The notes under the pieces: generated by a model
The model's database searches: none
What the model saw: only the letters and a program-made list of their open reading frames with translations
Told to the model about the DNA's origin: nothing
Position numbers and translations under genes: made by a program
Shown: in pieces, positions 1 to 12,340 of the stretch
Layout of the letters: every line of letters starts with the position of its first letter
How positions within the stretch are numbered: position 1 is the stretch's first letter
Source of the DNA: Gordius sp. MW1
Taxonomy: Eukaryota > Nematomorpha > Gordioida > Gordea > Gordiidae
Assembly (NCBI GenBank): GCA_964036665.1
Contig: OZ038530.1
Location: 21,722,001-21,786,000 of the forward strand
DNA: 64,000 bases
Direction: 5' to 3'

Positions 1-1005
1 ACCCGATGGCTCTACCCTGATCTCTTGGCAAAATGGCCTACCCCTTAAATGGGACTTCATTTGTATAACATTTTCGCCCCTTCCAACCATAATTAAAATG
101 CAATACCCTCGCCGAAGCCCATAAAAATGCCAAACACCAGACCTTCTTACCTTCAAATATTTTTAATCCTATTGTTGCCTCATGCTCTGCGACTTTTAAA
201 CCATCTGCCTTTAAACTTATTATAAATATCAGCTGGCGCTGCCCGGTTTTTAAATATTCCACCAAGTTTTTGCCTAAACAAAAAATAAATACTGGCTGAC
301 AGAGTCGCTTTTAACGAAGGATACATGCGACGTCTTCGAATTATGTTTATTATTTTACTTTTAATCGCTTTTATATTTTATACATTTCCCATTTTTATAC
401 TTCGCCTTTATAATGTTTCTACATAGAGTAAAAAATTTAAATGAAAAAATGTAATCACCGAAGATTGATAGTAAATAATGTCTTTATTTAAAAAGTTGTC
501 TTTAATCAGAACTAAAATTGTATATAATACAGTGATAAATCAGCTACAAAGTTTGACAGACATACCTTTTACGCTTCCATAGTCACTAATATTTGTTAAT
601 ATATCCACTATTGATATAATATCAACTATATTTTCAATTGACAGAGGAATTAATATGCCAATAATATATTTATAACACAAATTTACTGAAATGGCTATAA
701 TTAGTAACACTGGCGTTGGCAGTAATAGTACAATGTTTGGTTTTAGTAGGTGTTCTTTAAATATATTTGTTAATTACTTTGCTAACACATTAAAACAGTG
801 CATTCGAATCAGATGGTCATTATTTATATAAATATTTAATAATTCTTTTGTAAGAAAAATCGTATATTAGACCGTTCCTCTGCTTGAAAATCAAGTTTAC
901 TCTAATAGTTCACCATTTTGAAAAGTATCAAGTTTTAAATTTCTTCAACAACTTTGTTTAATATATTAACTACCAAGACTCAATAAATTCTTTTTAAGGT
1001 TAATG
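1..1005. other. AT-rich intergenic DNA, no gene seen
   Basis: I see no open frame with recognisable protein similarity, no RNA gene and no clear repeat. Short open frames here have low-complexity composition and no plausible splice context. Confidence 0.5.
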
Positions 1006-1194
1006 CATGTGCGTAGCCAAGGGGGAAAGGAGGGGGGGGGGGGGGGAGGGGGCAAAGAGGGGGCTGCCCCCCATTAAATCCAAAAATTTGTTGAAATTTA
1101 TTAAAATTATGGCTAAAATTTAAAAAAATTATCATTTTGCCCTTCCATAAATCGTTATTGCCCCCCTCTGATCCCAATGATGGCTATGCCCATG
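1006..1194. mobile_element. MITE family A copy (CATGGGCGTAGCCA ends)
   Basis: This short non-coding element has terminal inverted repeats close to CATGGGCGTAGCCA; the left end reads catgtgcgtagcca and the right end tggctatgcccatg. A run of about 14 G lies just inside the left end and C-rich runs lie towards the right. The same ends and G-rich flank recur at more than ten places in the window. With inverted termini and no coding capacity it is best called a MITE. The parent transposase class is not shown by the sequence. Confidence 0.7.
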
Positions 1195-3090
1195 TTAAAA
1201 TGTACCTTGCTTAAACTATATCAACTGTTCATTTTGTTACACATCGTGCTTCCAGATATTGAGGTCCTATAAATTATACAAAGACAAAATGCATTAGTAG
1301 TGCATGTCCCCTATTTCTTACTCTAGCTGTCTTGTGCAATTAAGTTAAAATTGAAAAAGCCAATCTCTATTGATCGGTGCCAGTCTTCACAATATGTGTA
1401 AATGTTGCAGCTAAACATTAAAGCAAAATTGAGTACCAACCTTATCATAATATAATAAGTATAGGAGTTTCAACTTTAAAGGCTAAATTAAGATTTTTTT
1501 ATTATTACTATATTTATATCGCATTTAAGGTTTTAAATAAACGTCGAGAAGTAACTCTTTTAGCCTAGGCAACATAAGGGAGTGCAAATATAGCGGATAT
1601 TAACAAATGGAGTGGGAATTTGTTATATAAGGTTTTTATAGGACGCTATCAAATTAATATGTTAGCGTCCTACTATTATTGCCCTTAAACAATCAGGAAT
1701 AGGTTGATTGATTTAATAAATTTTACTATGTAAAAACACAAATAAGTAATGCATAAACATAAAGTTATGAAGCAGCTTCACAATAAGCTATAAGGTGTCA
1801 AATAAGTAGAATTAAAATGTTTTAAATATTATGTTGAGATAATAAATAACTTCGAGAAAATATACACATGTTTTGTGTAAATAATCATTAGAATTTATTA
1901 CATATAAACACCACTAAAATTAAGATTATAAAGTTATAAAGGAATCTGATCAATTTTCATTAGCCAATTGGTATGCCTAACCCTTTTTTGGTTCTACTGC
2001 CTATTAAGACTCAAGGCATATCCTTAAAGATTAAAAAATTACAAGGGATTTGTAAATTATGAAAAAGTGTTTATAACAGATTATATTAATTTGAGCTAAT
2101 AAATAGAAGGATAAGGCATTATTCTAATTAAGCACTTTGATTTAATTAAATTTATGTAATTCTGCTTTGCCTTACCAAAACCTTTTTCATTATCATCTAC
2201 ATACATTTAGTTAATTTATAAAATTATATTTGTGTTGTCATCTATAGTTCGATTAGATTTTATACACCATTTATCCATTTGCATAAACTACTATATTATT
2301 CCTAATAAAAACTGGGCATTAATTTAAAAGGCTGCCAGTTAGAATTAATTATTAGAGAAGAGTTAAGATGAAGCCACAGTTTATTGTTTATATAGTCAAA
2401 TTTATTTATCAAGTTCTTCAATTTAAATTCATGTTAAAAAAATTACACAATGCGGTCATAAATACGCAGGACTATAACTGGCATTTTTAAATTACCATAA
2501 GAATAATATGACTCATGATAAGTGTCCGTAATTATACAGTATTAATTACCTATTTAACGCATATTAATTTTAAGCAAACTCATGTCCCCCTCTGCCAGAA
2601 GTTTAATTGATTGATGGTTATAAATGCGCCAAATTTAAGGCCCAAGATAATATAGTATGATTAAGAATTAATTCTTCCTTTTGACGTAATAGAAAATGAA
2701 TTGGCTTTTTCGCTTGCTCAATTTCATCAATTTAAACCTCTATAATTTTAATTTAATTTCTACACATATAATTTGGATTGAACTAGTCGCAATAAATCGT
2801 AAGATTTAAAACTCGTGCATTAACAATTTTTTATAGCATAATATATTAAGAACGTTAGATTGATATTATTAATAATTTAAAAAACAATTATTTATACATA
2901 GCGGACGAAGCCAATTAATATTAAGCGTGTTCGATATTAATTCGGGCTGAATGACAAAGCTGATTGAATTAAAAAATAATCAATATATACTTCAAGGGGA
3001 AAAAAATTTCATCATACTTAAATTTTCCTTTCTCATTTTACTCAAAATTTTATAGTAACTTTTAAAAGGATTTTAAATCCTAATAAACTG
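1195..3090. other. AT-rich DNA upstream of the receptor gene
   Basis: No coding region is recognised. The last part must hold the promoter and 5' untranslated region of the receptor gene starting at 3091, but I cannot point to a convincing core promoter because TATA-like strings are everywhere in this composition. Confidence 0.4.
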
Positions 3091-4583
3091 ATGGCTAAAT
3101 CATTTAGAGCTCCATTCAACATGGTACTCATTTTAATTTTGGTCACGGACTTAATAGGACAAGAACCGGAAACAATTTTGAAAGAGTCCAAAGAAGCAAC
3201 TCCTCTTGAAGATACTCATAATATGGTCAACGCACTGCTTTTGGATGAATACGTCGACGATAAGAGAATTGACAAATTAATATTTATTTCGTTGTATGGA
3301 TTGGAGATGGTAGCTATAGCAATCACGAATATTTACTTGCTTTACATGCTATTCAAGGGTAATACCGATGCTAAGAAAAATTTTTCATTCGCGGTTCAAT
3401 GCTTTTTTGGGTTGCGTGCTATAGGTGATTTATTCTCAGGTTTGGTCTGTATCCCTCTTCATATATATAGTTCATTCTTTACCTATCCCGACCCAACCCG
3501 ACCATATCGACTGTGTAGGGAAGCGGCTGCCCTTTGGTATCTAGAGGAAGTAGGAGCATACATAAGTTCCTATAGCATTCTAGCTATAGCAGTGAGTCGA
3601 TGGAGAGCCGTGAGGAAGGTGTTTATACATCGACCTAGTAAAACTCGAATCGTTCTAATTTCGGCCTGTATTTTATGTCTGGCCTTATTCTTGGCAGCTC
3701 CCTTTACCATCGTCAAACTTAAATTTACCCAAGGCCCTTTGTGCGAATATACCCAAAGACAGTTCAAAAGTCATTTGTCCTATTTGATTATAATAGGTAA
3801 CGCAAAAATGTTTATCGTTTGTAAAAATTAAAACCTCTTTAGTTTAATAAAATATCAATCTATTTTTTTCATTACAAATTAACGTATAAATTATGATTTA
3901 AGTGTCATATATCAATATTAATAATTATAATGTATTTATATTTAGGTATGGGATTTCCTTACACCACATCTGTAATCCTTTATACTATGATAATTCGCAA
4001 ATTAAGTATGTCCAAAAGTACAGGCATGCACAAAGAGGGATTTTTGAATTCCAAGCAATCTGATGATCGCAAAGATCGCTCTATACAATTAATATGGTGT
4101 CTAATTGCCATTTTTGTAATTTGCAACTTTCCTATCTTAATGTTCCACTTCTTCGCAAACACCTTCAATTTCATGCACCTGTCTCGCTTAACCCTAGAAC
4201 GGATCCTTCATTGCATGGCTCTTTGGTTTACTATGATTCGTTGGCTAAACCCCTTAGTTGTGATTATATTTGGAATGCGAGGTGCGAAAGAGCAGTTGAC
4301 GAGAGCGATCTCAAATTTTTTCACAAAATCCACTATACTATCATCGAGTTCCACGAGTTTTCTAACCCTCCAAAACAAGTTTGAAAAGCGATCGAAAAAA
4401 GTAAAACTTATTAAGAGCGACAGTGCTAAAAGTGATAGCCACAAAAGTGAAATACCAGTATATGCCTATACCCAAGGTAGTTACAAGAAATTAATTCCGA
4501 CCCATTCAGATATAAATCAGGATCAAGAGGCATTCCCTAGCAAGAAGGTTCTTAAAACTGTTAAGGAGACTTCTAAATATTAA
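3091..4583 (+). CDS. Rhodopsin-like seven-transmembrane receptor, two exons
   Basis: Exons 3091-3796 and 3946-4583 join in frame across a 149-bp GT-AG intron to give 447 residues. Seven hydrophobic helices lie near residues 62-88, 104-128, 145-169, 186-209, 227-252, 282-306 and 321-346. Cys142 before helix 3 and Cys218 in the second extracellular loop can form the usual disulfide. The class A landmarks are present but altered: SRW (169-171) replaces DRY, CNFP (295-298) replaces CWxP, and NPLVV (337-341) replaces NPxxY. A hydrophobic stretch near residues 11-22 may be a signal peptide. The tail after helix 7 is rich in Ser and Lys. It is probably a plasma-membrane receptor signalling through G proteins; the ligand cannot be told. 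An alternative start at Met11 is possible. Confidence 0.85.
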
Positions 4584-6673
4584 AGTGTGAAACTAAAACA
4601 TATGTTGCTCAAACTGTTAGCCTCAAAGTTGTTGGATATTCTCATATTTATTATAACTGTTCCGATAATGATTGTTGTAATTGTAGTAATTATATGTATC
4701 GTATGTCTCTATGTGTTTCCGGGTATATCCCATAATGTTAAACGTTAATATATTAGTCAATTATTGTTAAGCGTTATTAAATTTGATGACCACCGATATT
4801 GTTAAAGTTATATTACCTTAGGGGGTTAGATCTTTCGCTACATCTTTTCAAGACCAAATATACAATTTGCACCTGATTATTATAAAGTTTAATAATACGT
4901 TTTTTATAGTGCCGGGCTTAGCCCAAATACACGGGAGGTAAAATTATTCAACATAACTTTTTTTATCTTGCATGGCTGTGCTAGCATTGCAGGTATTTAA
5001 TTGTACCAAGTAAGGGGAAAATTCTAACTATTTGCATCAGCAGTTAAGAAAATTTATAATTTATATAAGTTTAGACTAAAAAAATTATAAAAGTAGTTTG
5101 AGGTAAAAGATGTGCATAAACTGGTTTTTTAGGAGCATACTTTATGCCCGACTTCTCCATCCGAAATTTTTTTACATATTGCTCAATCCCGCCCCCGGGT
5201 TAGGTAGGAAATTCAGACCTTCAGTAGGTGGCTGGTTAATGATGAAAGCTAAATTTTACTCTCAGTAAATTATAATTTTACGCGTATATTACTGTAGTTA
5301 GAATATTTTAAATAAAACACCAACAAAATGTGAAAATCCGCGAAAATATTATCATAAAACTTAATGTAGTGTTTAGTAAGTTAATAAAAACAAATTATAA
5401 AAGTGTAAATAACGAGTGCTTTGACTAAATAAAATAGTTCAAAAAGTTTCCAGACGATTCTTCAGCGATTCTATTCGATCGAAGCCTCAATTTTAAATTT
5501 CTACAACCACGACAGAAATTATAAAGCTCTAAGGATATTTAATTTTGAGCACAGTTTTCACAGCAGTTATGTAATGACTATAACAACATGTTTAACCAAC
5601 TTACCTTATTATTTCTAATAATAATTGAATTTTTTCATTATATTCAAATTAAAATTTTCTACTAAAAAGCAGAGGTCAGATTTTCTTAAAATTTTTTTGC
5701 CCTAACCAGGCCCGATTTGATTGTCGCGCTCGAATTATTGGTCCAATTGAAAGGGGATGTTTTATGTTTGCAACCAGTCTTACTGCGTTTCGATAAAAAC
5801 CAACAGAAAAGACGACATTTTATTCTATAATTACTTTAAAAATAGTAGAGCGTCTTTTTGCAAAAACTTAACTATCACCTGAAATAAAAACGATAAAGCC
5901 AATACTTAACTCTGACTTTTTCCTCTAAGTTAGAGTGATTTCAAATCATAAATAACTCATGCATGGTCCAATTTTTTTAGACATATATATTGATTATACA
6001 TAATCTATTTTAGATCAAGTTTTTCTGAATATGAAATAAATTTATTAATTGTTAAGCAACTATATGCATAAAATCCTCCATATATCACCACTAGAAAACA
6101 AGTTGTTTAACTTGAATCTATAACGCACATCATAACACTTGCACGTCCATCTATTAAAAAATAGAAACAATCTTAGCTATACATTCACAAGCAATAAAAA
6201 TATAGTTTATTGCAAAATTTATCAGATCTATAGAATATCAGGTTCAAGTCCGATATCCAGTTTTTGGGGTCAATCATAAATAATTTATATGCGATGGCAT
6301 GATAAGTCTAAAAGCTTAAGTGGTAAGCCAGTTGATGACCTTAATGAAGACAAACACACTTATCTATGATCTGACGTAATTTTTAGCATACAGTGTTGCA
6401 AAGCATGTCAATGATTGATGTAGCTACGAGGTAATTGATTTCCGAAAATAAGTGACTTAAGAGTGTTTATGAGGTGTGGGTTAGAGGTCTGCATGGGCGG
6501 GGCCAGCTACCTGGCCGGGCCTAAAATTGATCAATAAAAAAAGTGCGAGCCGGGCTTGGGCTTTGAAAAGTGAAAAAATTTGAATCTTTTAACTTTATAC
6601 CCTAATTATAAAATAGAAACAAAAAAACGCACTTATTATCTTATGATAAAAAAATTTATTTTTCCAAACAACA
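4584..6673. other. Receptor 3' flank and repeat-poor AT-rich DNA
   Basis: No second gene is recognised. A G/C-rich fragment at about 6484-6560 (tagaggtctgcatgggc and following GGGCC-rich text) matches the ends of the family F elements described elsewhere. Otherwise the stretch is featureless. Confidence 0.4.
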
Positions 6674-6681
6674 ATCTAGTG

Positions 6682-7411
6682 CAGTGGTTCTTAACCTTTT
6701 TATACACGCGACCCCCCAAATATTTTATAATTTGTCTGCGGCCCCCCATTTTTTCATAATAATTTATATTTGTTATATTATCTATAATATATTGATTTTC
6801 TATTATTTTTTCATTTTATTATATAATAAACATAAAACACAACTTTATTATTTCATTATCTATTTAAAATTTAAATAAATAATGAAATAATAATAACATG
6901 AAAACTTCATAATTAAACATAAAAACAATGTTTAAAATAAAAAATATATGCATTCGGAAATATATTTAATGAGATTTCTGCTGCTGAACATCTTCAGCCA
7001 ATTTGTTTATTCTTGGTTCAATTGATTGTAATGCTATCCTCATGCAGGAATCTAGTCGCAATCGATTGCGTTTTTTTTTATATCCACCATAGTTGAGAAG
7101 CCTTTTCACACAAATATGTACTAGCGAAAGGCAGCAAATTTTGAATTGCTGCTGAAAATAATGGAAGATATTCTGCACGAATTTGTATCCAATATTGAGG
7201 CAAACTTTTAGTTTTAAACAAAGATTTTAAATTACAATCATTTATAAATTCTAATAATGAATCTTAAGACAACGAGTTCGAATCCCCTGGTGAGTATTTT
7301 TTCTAAAGCTTTTCTGAATATTTTTATTTTATTCTAAAAAAATTTGGCGACCCCCCGGCAAACTTCTCGCGACCCCCTAGGGGGTCGCGACCCCCAGGTT
7401 AAGAATCACTG
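6682..7411. mobile_element. hAT-type transposon remnant with exact 8-bp target duplication
   Basis: The element starts CAGTGGTTCTTAACC and ends GGTTAAGAATCACTG, which are inverted repeats of the kind found on hAT elements. It is flanked on both sides by the identical 8-bp sequence atctagtg (6674-6681 and 7412-7419), the duplication length expected of hAT transposition. It is 730 bp long, so it is an internally deleted, non-autonomous copy. A minus-strand open frame inside still encodes the end of a transposase. G/C-rich blocks containing CGCGACCCCC lie just inside both termini. Confidence 0.88.
6966..7178 (-). pseudogene. C-terminal fragment of a hAT transposase
   Basis: About 70 residues are readable without interruption. 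The end includes RIALQSIEPRINKLAED followed by QQQKSH, which resembles the extreme C-terminus of ZBED5/SCAND3-like hAT transposases. The catalytic region is missing. Its place inside a bounded hAT element fits an internal deletion derivative of an autonomous copy. The fragment is too short to be active. Confidence 0.65.
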
Positions 7412-7604
7412 ATCTAGTGGAACTCAAGAATCATTATGCTAAAAAGTTTGCATGAGATGTATGATGAAATAGTTATTTTTTATTTGGCAAAGATTTAATG
7501 GAAAAACTTGAAAGCATTTCCATAAAATATATCATGCTATTAATTAATATGCTTTCACCTTATCAAAAGGCAAGCATCGAATTAAAAGCGGATAAGACAA
7601 CACT

Positions 7605-7715
7605 CTATAAAAAAAGTCACAATAGCAATGGTAGTAACAAGAACAATCATAAGAGTCAAAAAAAAGCCCGGGATTCGAACCCAAAAACTAGTTAAATTAA
7701 CAAAAATTAAAAGTA
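7605..7715 (-). repeat. tRNA-like SINE copy
   Basis: Read on the minus strand this has GGGTTCGAATCCCGG, a good RNA polymerase III B-box with flanking stem, followed by a T-rich run and a body (gactcttatgattgttc) that recurs at 22.7-23.8 kb. It ends in an actagtttaa-type junction also shared with 23.4-24.0 kb. An A-box is not convincing here, so this is a 5'-truncated or diverged copy. Confidence 0.55.
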
Positions 7716-7721
7716 AACAAA

Positions 7722-7790
7722 ACAAGACATTCGGTGCGTGACAAGACATTCGGTGTAAGACATTCGGTGCGTGACAAGACATCGGAAAAT
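7722..7790. repeat. Short tandem repeat, gacattcggtgcgtgacaa units
   Basis: Three to four copies of aagacattcggtg, spaced by gcgtgac-type text, follow directly after the SINE-like copy. No function is visible. Confidence 0.6.
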
Positions 7791-8186
7791 GGAAAGTGAG
7801 CCCATAAATTGCATAGCAATTAATATTACCCTTTTATACATCATTAAAAAGCATCCCAAATTTGTTTCCATATCCGACGTGTAATGATATTCCTGTTGAC
7901 TTAAAGATCTACAAATTGAAATCAAGGGCTCAAACTATGCTAATTTTAAAGTATTCGATATTTATAATAAAATATTTAACTTCATTGTTTCTTAATTATG
8001 CACGTTAAAAAATACTACTTGAATATGAAAGAAGCTTTTTAAAAACTACGATAACATAATTTTTAAAGAAATTTATGCAAAAGGATCCTGGCTCCTCTTG
8101 CATAAATCATCGTGCATAAGTCGTCCAATTATGGGTAATCCAGCTCAGGTGTGCAACACTAAGCAATTATCTATTTTCTATTTAGG

Positions 8187-8453
8187 ACGATGATGAAACG
8201 GAAAAGATTGATGATTTCAACGAGGTTGATACATCTTAAATTAAATCTAAGCCTGAAGATGCTCAGCTAGATGTAATTTTAGAAAGAACACCAACTTATG
8301 CTACAACAAATTAGCTAGTCAGTTACTGTCAATTGCAGCCAACAGTGCTACGAGTTAACGCACATTCAGTAAGGCAAGTCGCCTTATAGAACATAGAAGA
8401 ACGAAATTATTGCCTGATATAATAGGTAGTCTTTTAGTTTTAAATGACAATAT
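8187..8453 (+). pseudogene. hAT transposase C-terminal (dimerisation) relic
   Basis: One frame around 8320-8450 reads as a hAT dimerisation region: the pattern NSATS then R-FSKA, then LIEHRRTKLLPDII and LLVLND. This matches the conserved hAT order (S-R-FS, then R-L, then L). A TAA stop replaces the usual Glu between S and R, and further stops lie upstream (for example near 8239), so it is dead. It is distinct from the 730-bp hAT element to the left because its sequence and strand differ. Confidence 0.65.
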
Positions 8454-9075
8454 TAAATTGTAATTTTTATTTAAAACTAATTTTATATGCTATAGCAAAA
8501 TTACTTCATGAACAATGCAAAATAGTTTTTATACAAATAAATAATTTTGAAATAACGTAGACTTGTTTTTACTCGTGCGGGCCTTATGCGGGATCTATTT
8601 TGGAATAAAAACGAATTCTTTAAATCTATTTTGAATTGCGCAAGTAAAAATTAAGGTTAAAATGTAATGTTCTTTAAAGGTCCGTGTAAAAGATTCCAGA
8701 GAACTAAACGTTTTGTCAAAACGTTAACATATATTTCAGCTCATGAAAAGGTACACTAATTATTGCTCCCATACTTTGGACCTAAAATATAAGTTCAACT
8801 TATAAAAATTATGTTATTGGAAAACTATTTCTACCCTTTTTATAACCCACACTAGAGGTCTGCATGGGCCGAAATTTTAGATTCAGGCCCTGTCCATACC
8901 CGCACAAATATAATTTTTTTAGCCCGCACTCGGCCCGCAGACTGGCTAATAAAGAATTATATCAAAAATCTATATCTTGACTACCTTTGCCTTCTTTAAG
9001 GGTTTTACGCTCTATTTGCGATGTAATATGGGTGACGGTTAAAACATTTACATATGATTGTTCTTGTTTAATTTC

Positions 9076-9239
9076 CATGGGCGTAGCCAGTTGGATTAAA
9101 GGGGGGGGGGCAAAAGAAAAGTTGAATTAGGGAGGGGCAAAACATAATTTTTTTTTTAATTATTAAGGGTTTTTGCATTGAATTTTTTTTTCGTCATTCA
9201 GGGGGGGCCGCCCCCCCCCCCCCCCCTGCTATGCCCATG
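9076..9239. mobile_element. MITE family A copy
   Basis: The left end catgggcgtagccag and right end ctatgcccatg are inverted. A run of G lies inside the left end and a run of about 16 C inside the right. The interior carries the family text of a G-run, then ggcaaa, then gaattagggaggggcaaaa. Confidence 0.75.
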
Positions 9240-9753
9240 TTAATTTCTACAAACATTTTCTTTTTATACCCTAGGAGTCAATTTAAACTAAAAAAGATCG
9301 ACCCCCAGAGAAAGCTATGGATTTTTTTAGCCTTAATGGTTGTTAAGGCTAAATTTAGGTAGAGGTAAATTGAAAGGGGGTATAAAAACTACTAGGTAGT
9401 TGATGACCAATGCAAAGAGTCACCTGTACACGCTATACCCCAACGCTGCAAAAATAGTCACAGTATATAAAAACGAATAATATATATAATATATATCTTA
9501 AAGCTCGAAGATCACACTACCTACGACGGTCTTAAGTCCTTGTGCAAAAAGTGGAGGGTTGGCGTCAGGTCGGGAACCGGCTATGAAAACCAACTCCAAA
9601 ATCATGATAGTTTCAAATAAGATTTTACAAGAGAAGCTATCTCCACACACGACGCGCACTACATTTCTAACCGTGTAATGTGAAAAATACACTAGGGTTA
9701 CTGCCCAACTCACATCGAAGGCTGTTAGGAAAATAGTTAAGGAAAGGGGAAAG

Positions 9754-12340
9754 AATGCGAATAACGTGCTGGAATGTGGGAACGTTGACGGGGAAGAGCA
9801 TCGAGGTCACACAAATGCTAAAAAGAAGAACGGAATTAAAACTCGGCTAAAAACTATACTACAGTGGGTCACCAAACGTAGAAACGGGGTCAGTCTCATT
9901 CTAAGCGAATCGTTCAAAGACAAGGGGGTGGAAGTCAAGTGTTTCGACAGGCTAATGTGGGTGAAGATTGCAGATCAAGGGACCTCCTAACCGTTATATG
10001 CGCGTATGCTCCCCAAATTGGGTGTATTCAATTCATTGGAAAGGAAATACAAGGAATCGGACAAGAAGTAAGTCTAATTATTGGGGCGGATTTCAACGCT
10101 CACATAGGGAAAGATCGCCTCGGGTATAAACGAAATTATGGAGGATATGGGCATGGTCTGAAGAACAAATAAGGGGAAAACTTTCTCGAAGTATCCCAAC
10201 ATCTATTTTCAAAAAAGAGAAGATCATATTGTGGCCTGACCTATAGAAATGGGAAGCATTTGAGTAAATTGATTATTTGCTTATACGGCGAATCGACTTA
10301 TGGATTATCAAGGATTGCAAAGTAATACCGGGAGAAGTAATCGTAAGGCAACATCGTCCCCTTGTTATGGATCTTGACAAAAGAATATTTCCCTAAAGAA
10401 GAAAGGTCTATGAACTCAAATTCTATACAAATGGCTAAAGGATACGTCGACGAATATCAAAAGCCTCCTACTCTTGGGTCCAAGAAAGTTGCAAAGGGAC
10501 GTAGACGACAATTGGGAGACGCTATCTCTTAAAAGAAACAGCGATTCGTGTTCTAGGAAAGACCAAAGGAGGCAAAGCTATGAATGGGGAACTATTGGGA
10601 TTAATCGGTTAGGAATTTCATCGAAAGAAAAAAGGTCGGAGAGTTATGAAGAGTTTAGGGAGGCACGCGAAAAGGCCGTTGCAATGGCGAAAAATTCCGT
10701 ACACCGGCAAACAAATTGGATCATAAAGGGGGCGATAGGCTTTTGTCAAATTGGCCAAGATAGGGGAGAAGAAGTCACGATGTCGGAGTTCTCAATATAG
10801 TTAAAAATGAGAGGGTCAACCTTATTCAAGCCGAAGTACGTGTTGGAAAGGTGGAAAGCATATTTTAATAAACTTATGAATATTGCAAATGACAACGATT
10901 GCCTTCCCATAATTGAGAAAAATATAAGTAGTCGAATTCTTTATGGAGGATCAAGTTAAGGCACAAATTAAAAAAAAGGAAAGCAAATGGTCCAGATAGA
11001 ATACCTATGGAAGCATTGCTCGGATGTCGTGAAAAAGGAGTCACCACCATGACGAACCTTCTTAACAAGATATTGGTAGAAGAGCGAATTCCTAATCAAT
11101 GGAGAGCAAGCACGATTATACCCTTATTAAAAAGCAAAGGAGACCCTCAAGACTGTGGCAATAATAGAGGTATCAAGCTAACTTGACACTCCTTGAAGCT
11201 TATGGAAAGGATCTTAATAACAAGGCTGAAAAATGAGGTGGAAATATCGGTTAATCAATTCGGATTGTGGTCGGCAAATCCACAATCGACTCAATCTTCG
11301 CACTAAGAAAAATGATGGATAAGCATGGTGAAAAGAAAGACCTACATATGATCTTTATCGATTTGGAGAAAACATATGATACGGTCCCCCGCGATTAATA
11401 TGGTGGTGCTTGAGAAAACAAAATATTCCTGACGCATATATACTGCTTATAAAAAATATTTATGAAGCCTCAAATTCTTGCGTTAGGACGACAGTTGGAG
11501 ACTCTAAATCTTCTCGGGTTAAAAATGGACAAGGGTCTGCTTTAGGTCCCTTTTTATTTAATATAATTATAGACACGATAACGAGGGACATTCAAAAGCC
11601 ATCGCCATGTTGTAAGCTATATGCCGATGATATAGTACTATGCTGAAGTAGCCGAAAAGTCGTCAAAGCGCTTAACATATGGTTTAAAGGTCGATCGAAA
11701 AACGGTATACATGGAAATGAACGTACAGGCAGCCCATCGCTAGATGACCATCTAAAGTATCCAAAAGTAGACAAGTTTACATAGCTCGGCACGATCCTAC
11801 TTCAAGAGGGAGGTTGCACAACGGAAGTCAATGCCGGGGTCTAAAAAGGATGGCTTAAATGGCGAAGTATATCCGGTGTAATGTGCAACAAGAAAATGCT
11901 AATATGATTGAAGAGAAAACTTACAAATCCATCGTAAAACCGGTGTTACTCTATGAAAGTGAAACATGGGATTAAACACCATATAAGGAGAGCTATTACA
12001 AGCCACAGAGATGAGAATGAAACCGTGGAGCTTGGAGTATACTAAGCTCGACCATATGACGAATGACCTGATCATGATAAAAATAGGTATTCAAACTATG
12101 GCGGACATGATTAACAAAAATCGGCTAAGGTGGTATGGGCATATATTAAGAAGAGACACGAATGACGTACGAAAATTACTGGACATTGAGGTACCGGGGA
12201 AGAGAGGAAGAAGACGACTTCGTGTTACGTGCAAAGGGAAAGTCGGTAAAGTAATGAAGACAAAAGATGTCAGTCAAGATATGGCACTCACCCACATTGT
12301 AGCCTGCATTGGGTAAATATTTACACAAAAAATCCCTTTT
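9754..12340 (+). mobile_element. Decayed non-LTR retrotransposon (LINE) with endonuclease and reverse transcriptase
   Basis: Reading frames broken by stops and frameshifts follow LINE order. An apurinic-type endonuclease begins at the ATG at 9754 (RITCWNVGTLTG) and reaches GADFNAHIG near 10085-10110. Reverse transcriptase follows: YRPI-like NNRGIKLT near 11160, FIDLEK-YD near 11355, and QGSALGPFLFN to the catalytic YADD near 11624. A C-terminal segment has NRLRWYGHILRR near 12120 and a basic GKRGRRRLRV. The endonuclease resembles the class often mislabelled craniofacial development protein 2-like, which suggests an RTE-like clade, but I am not sure of that. Frame changes near 9990, 10172, 10800 and 11646 make it inactive. 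Confidence 0.85.

Noticed and set aside
8845..8960. Right end of a hAT element pairing with the tagaggtctgcatgggc text at 6484
   Set aside because: Both copies read in the same direction, so they cannot be the two inverted ends of a single element.
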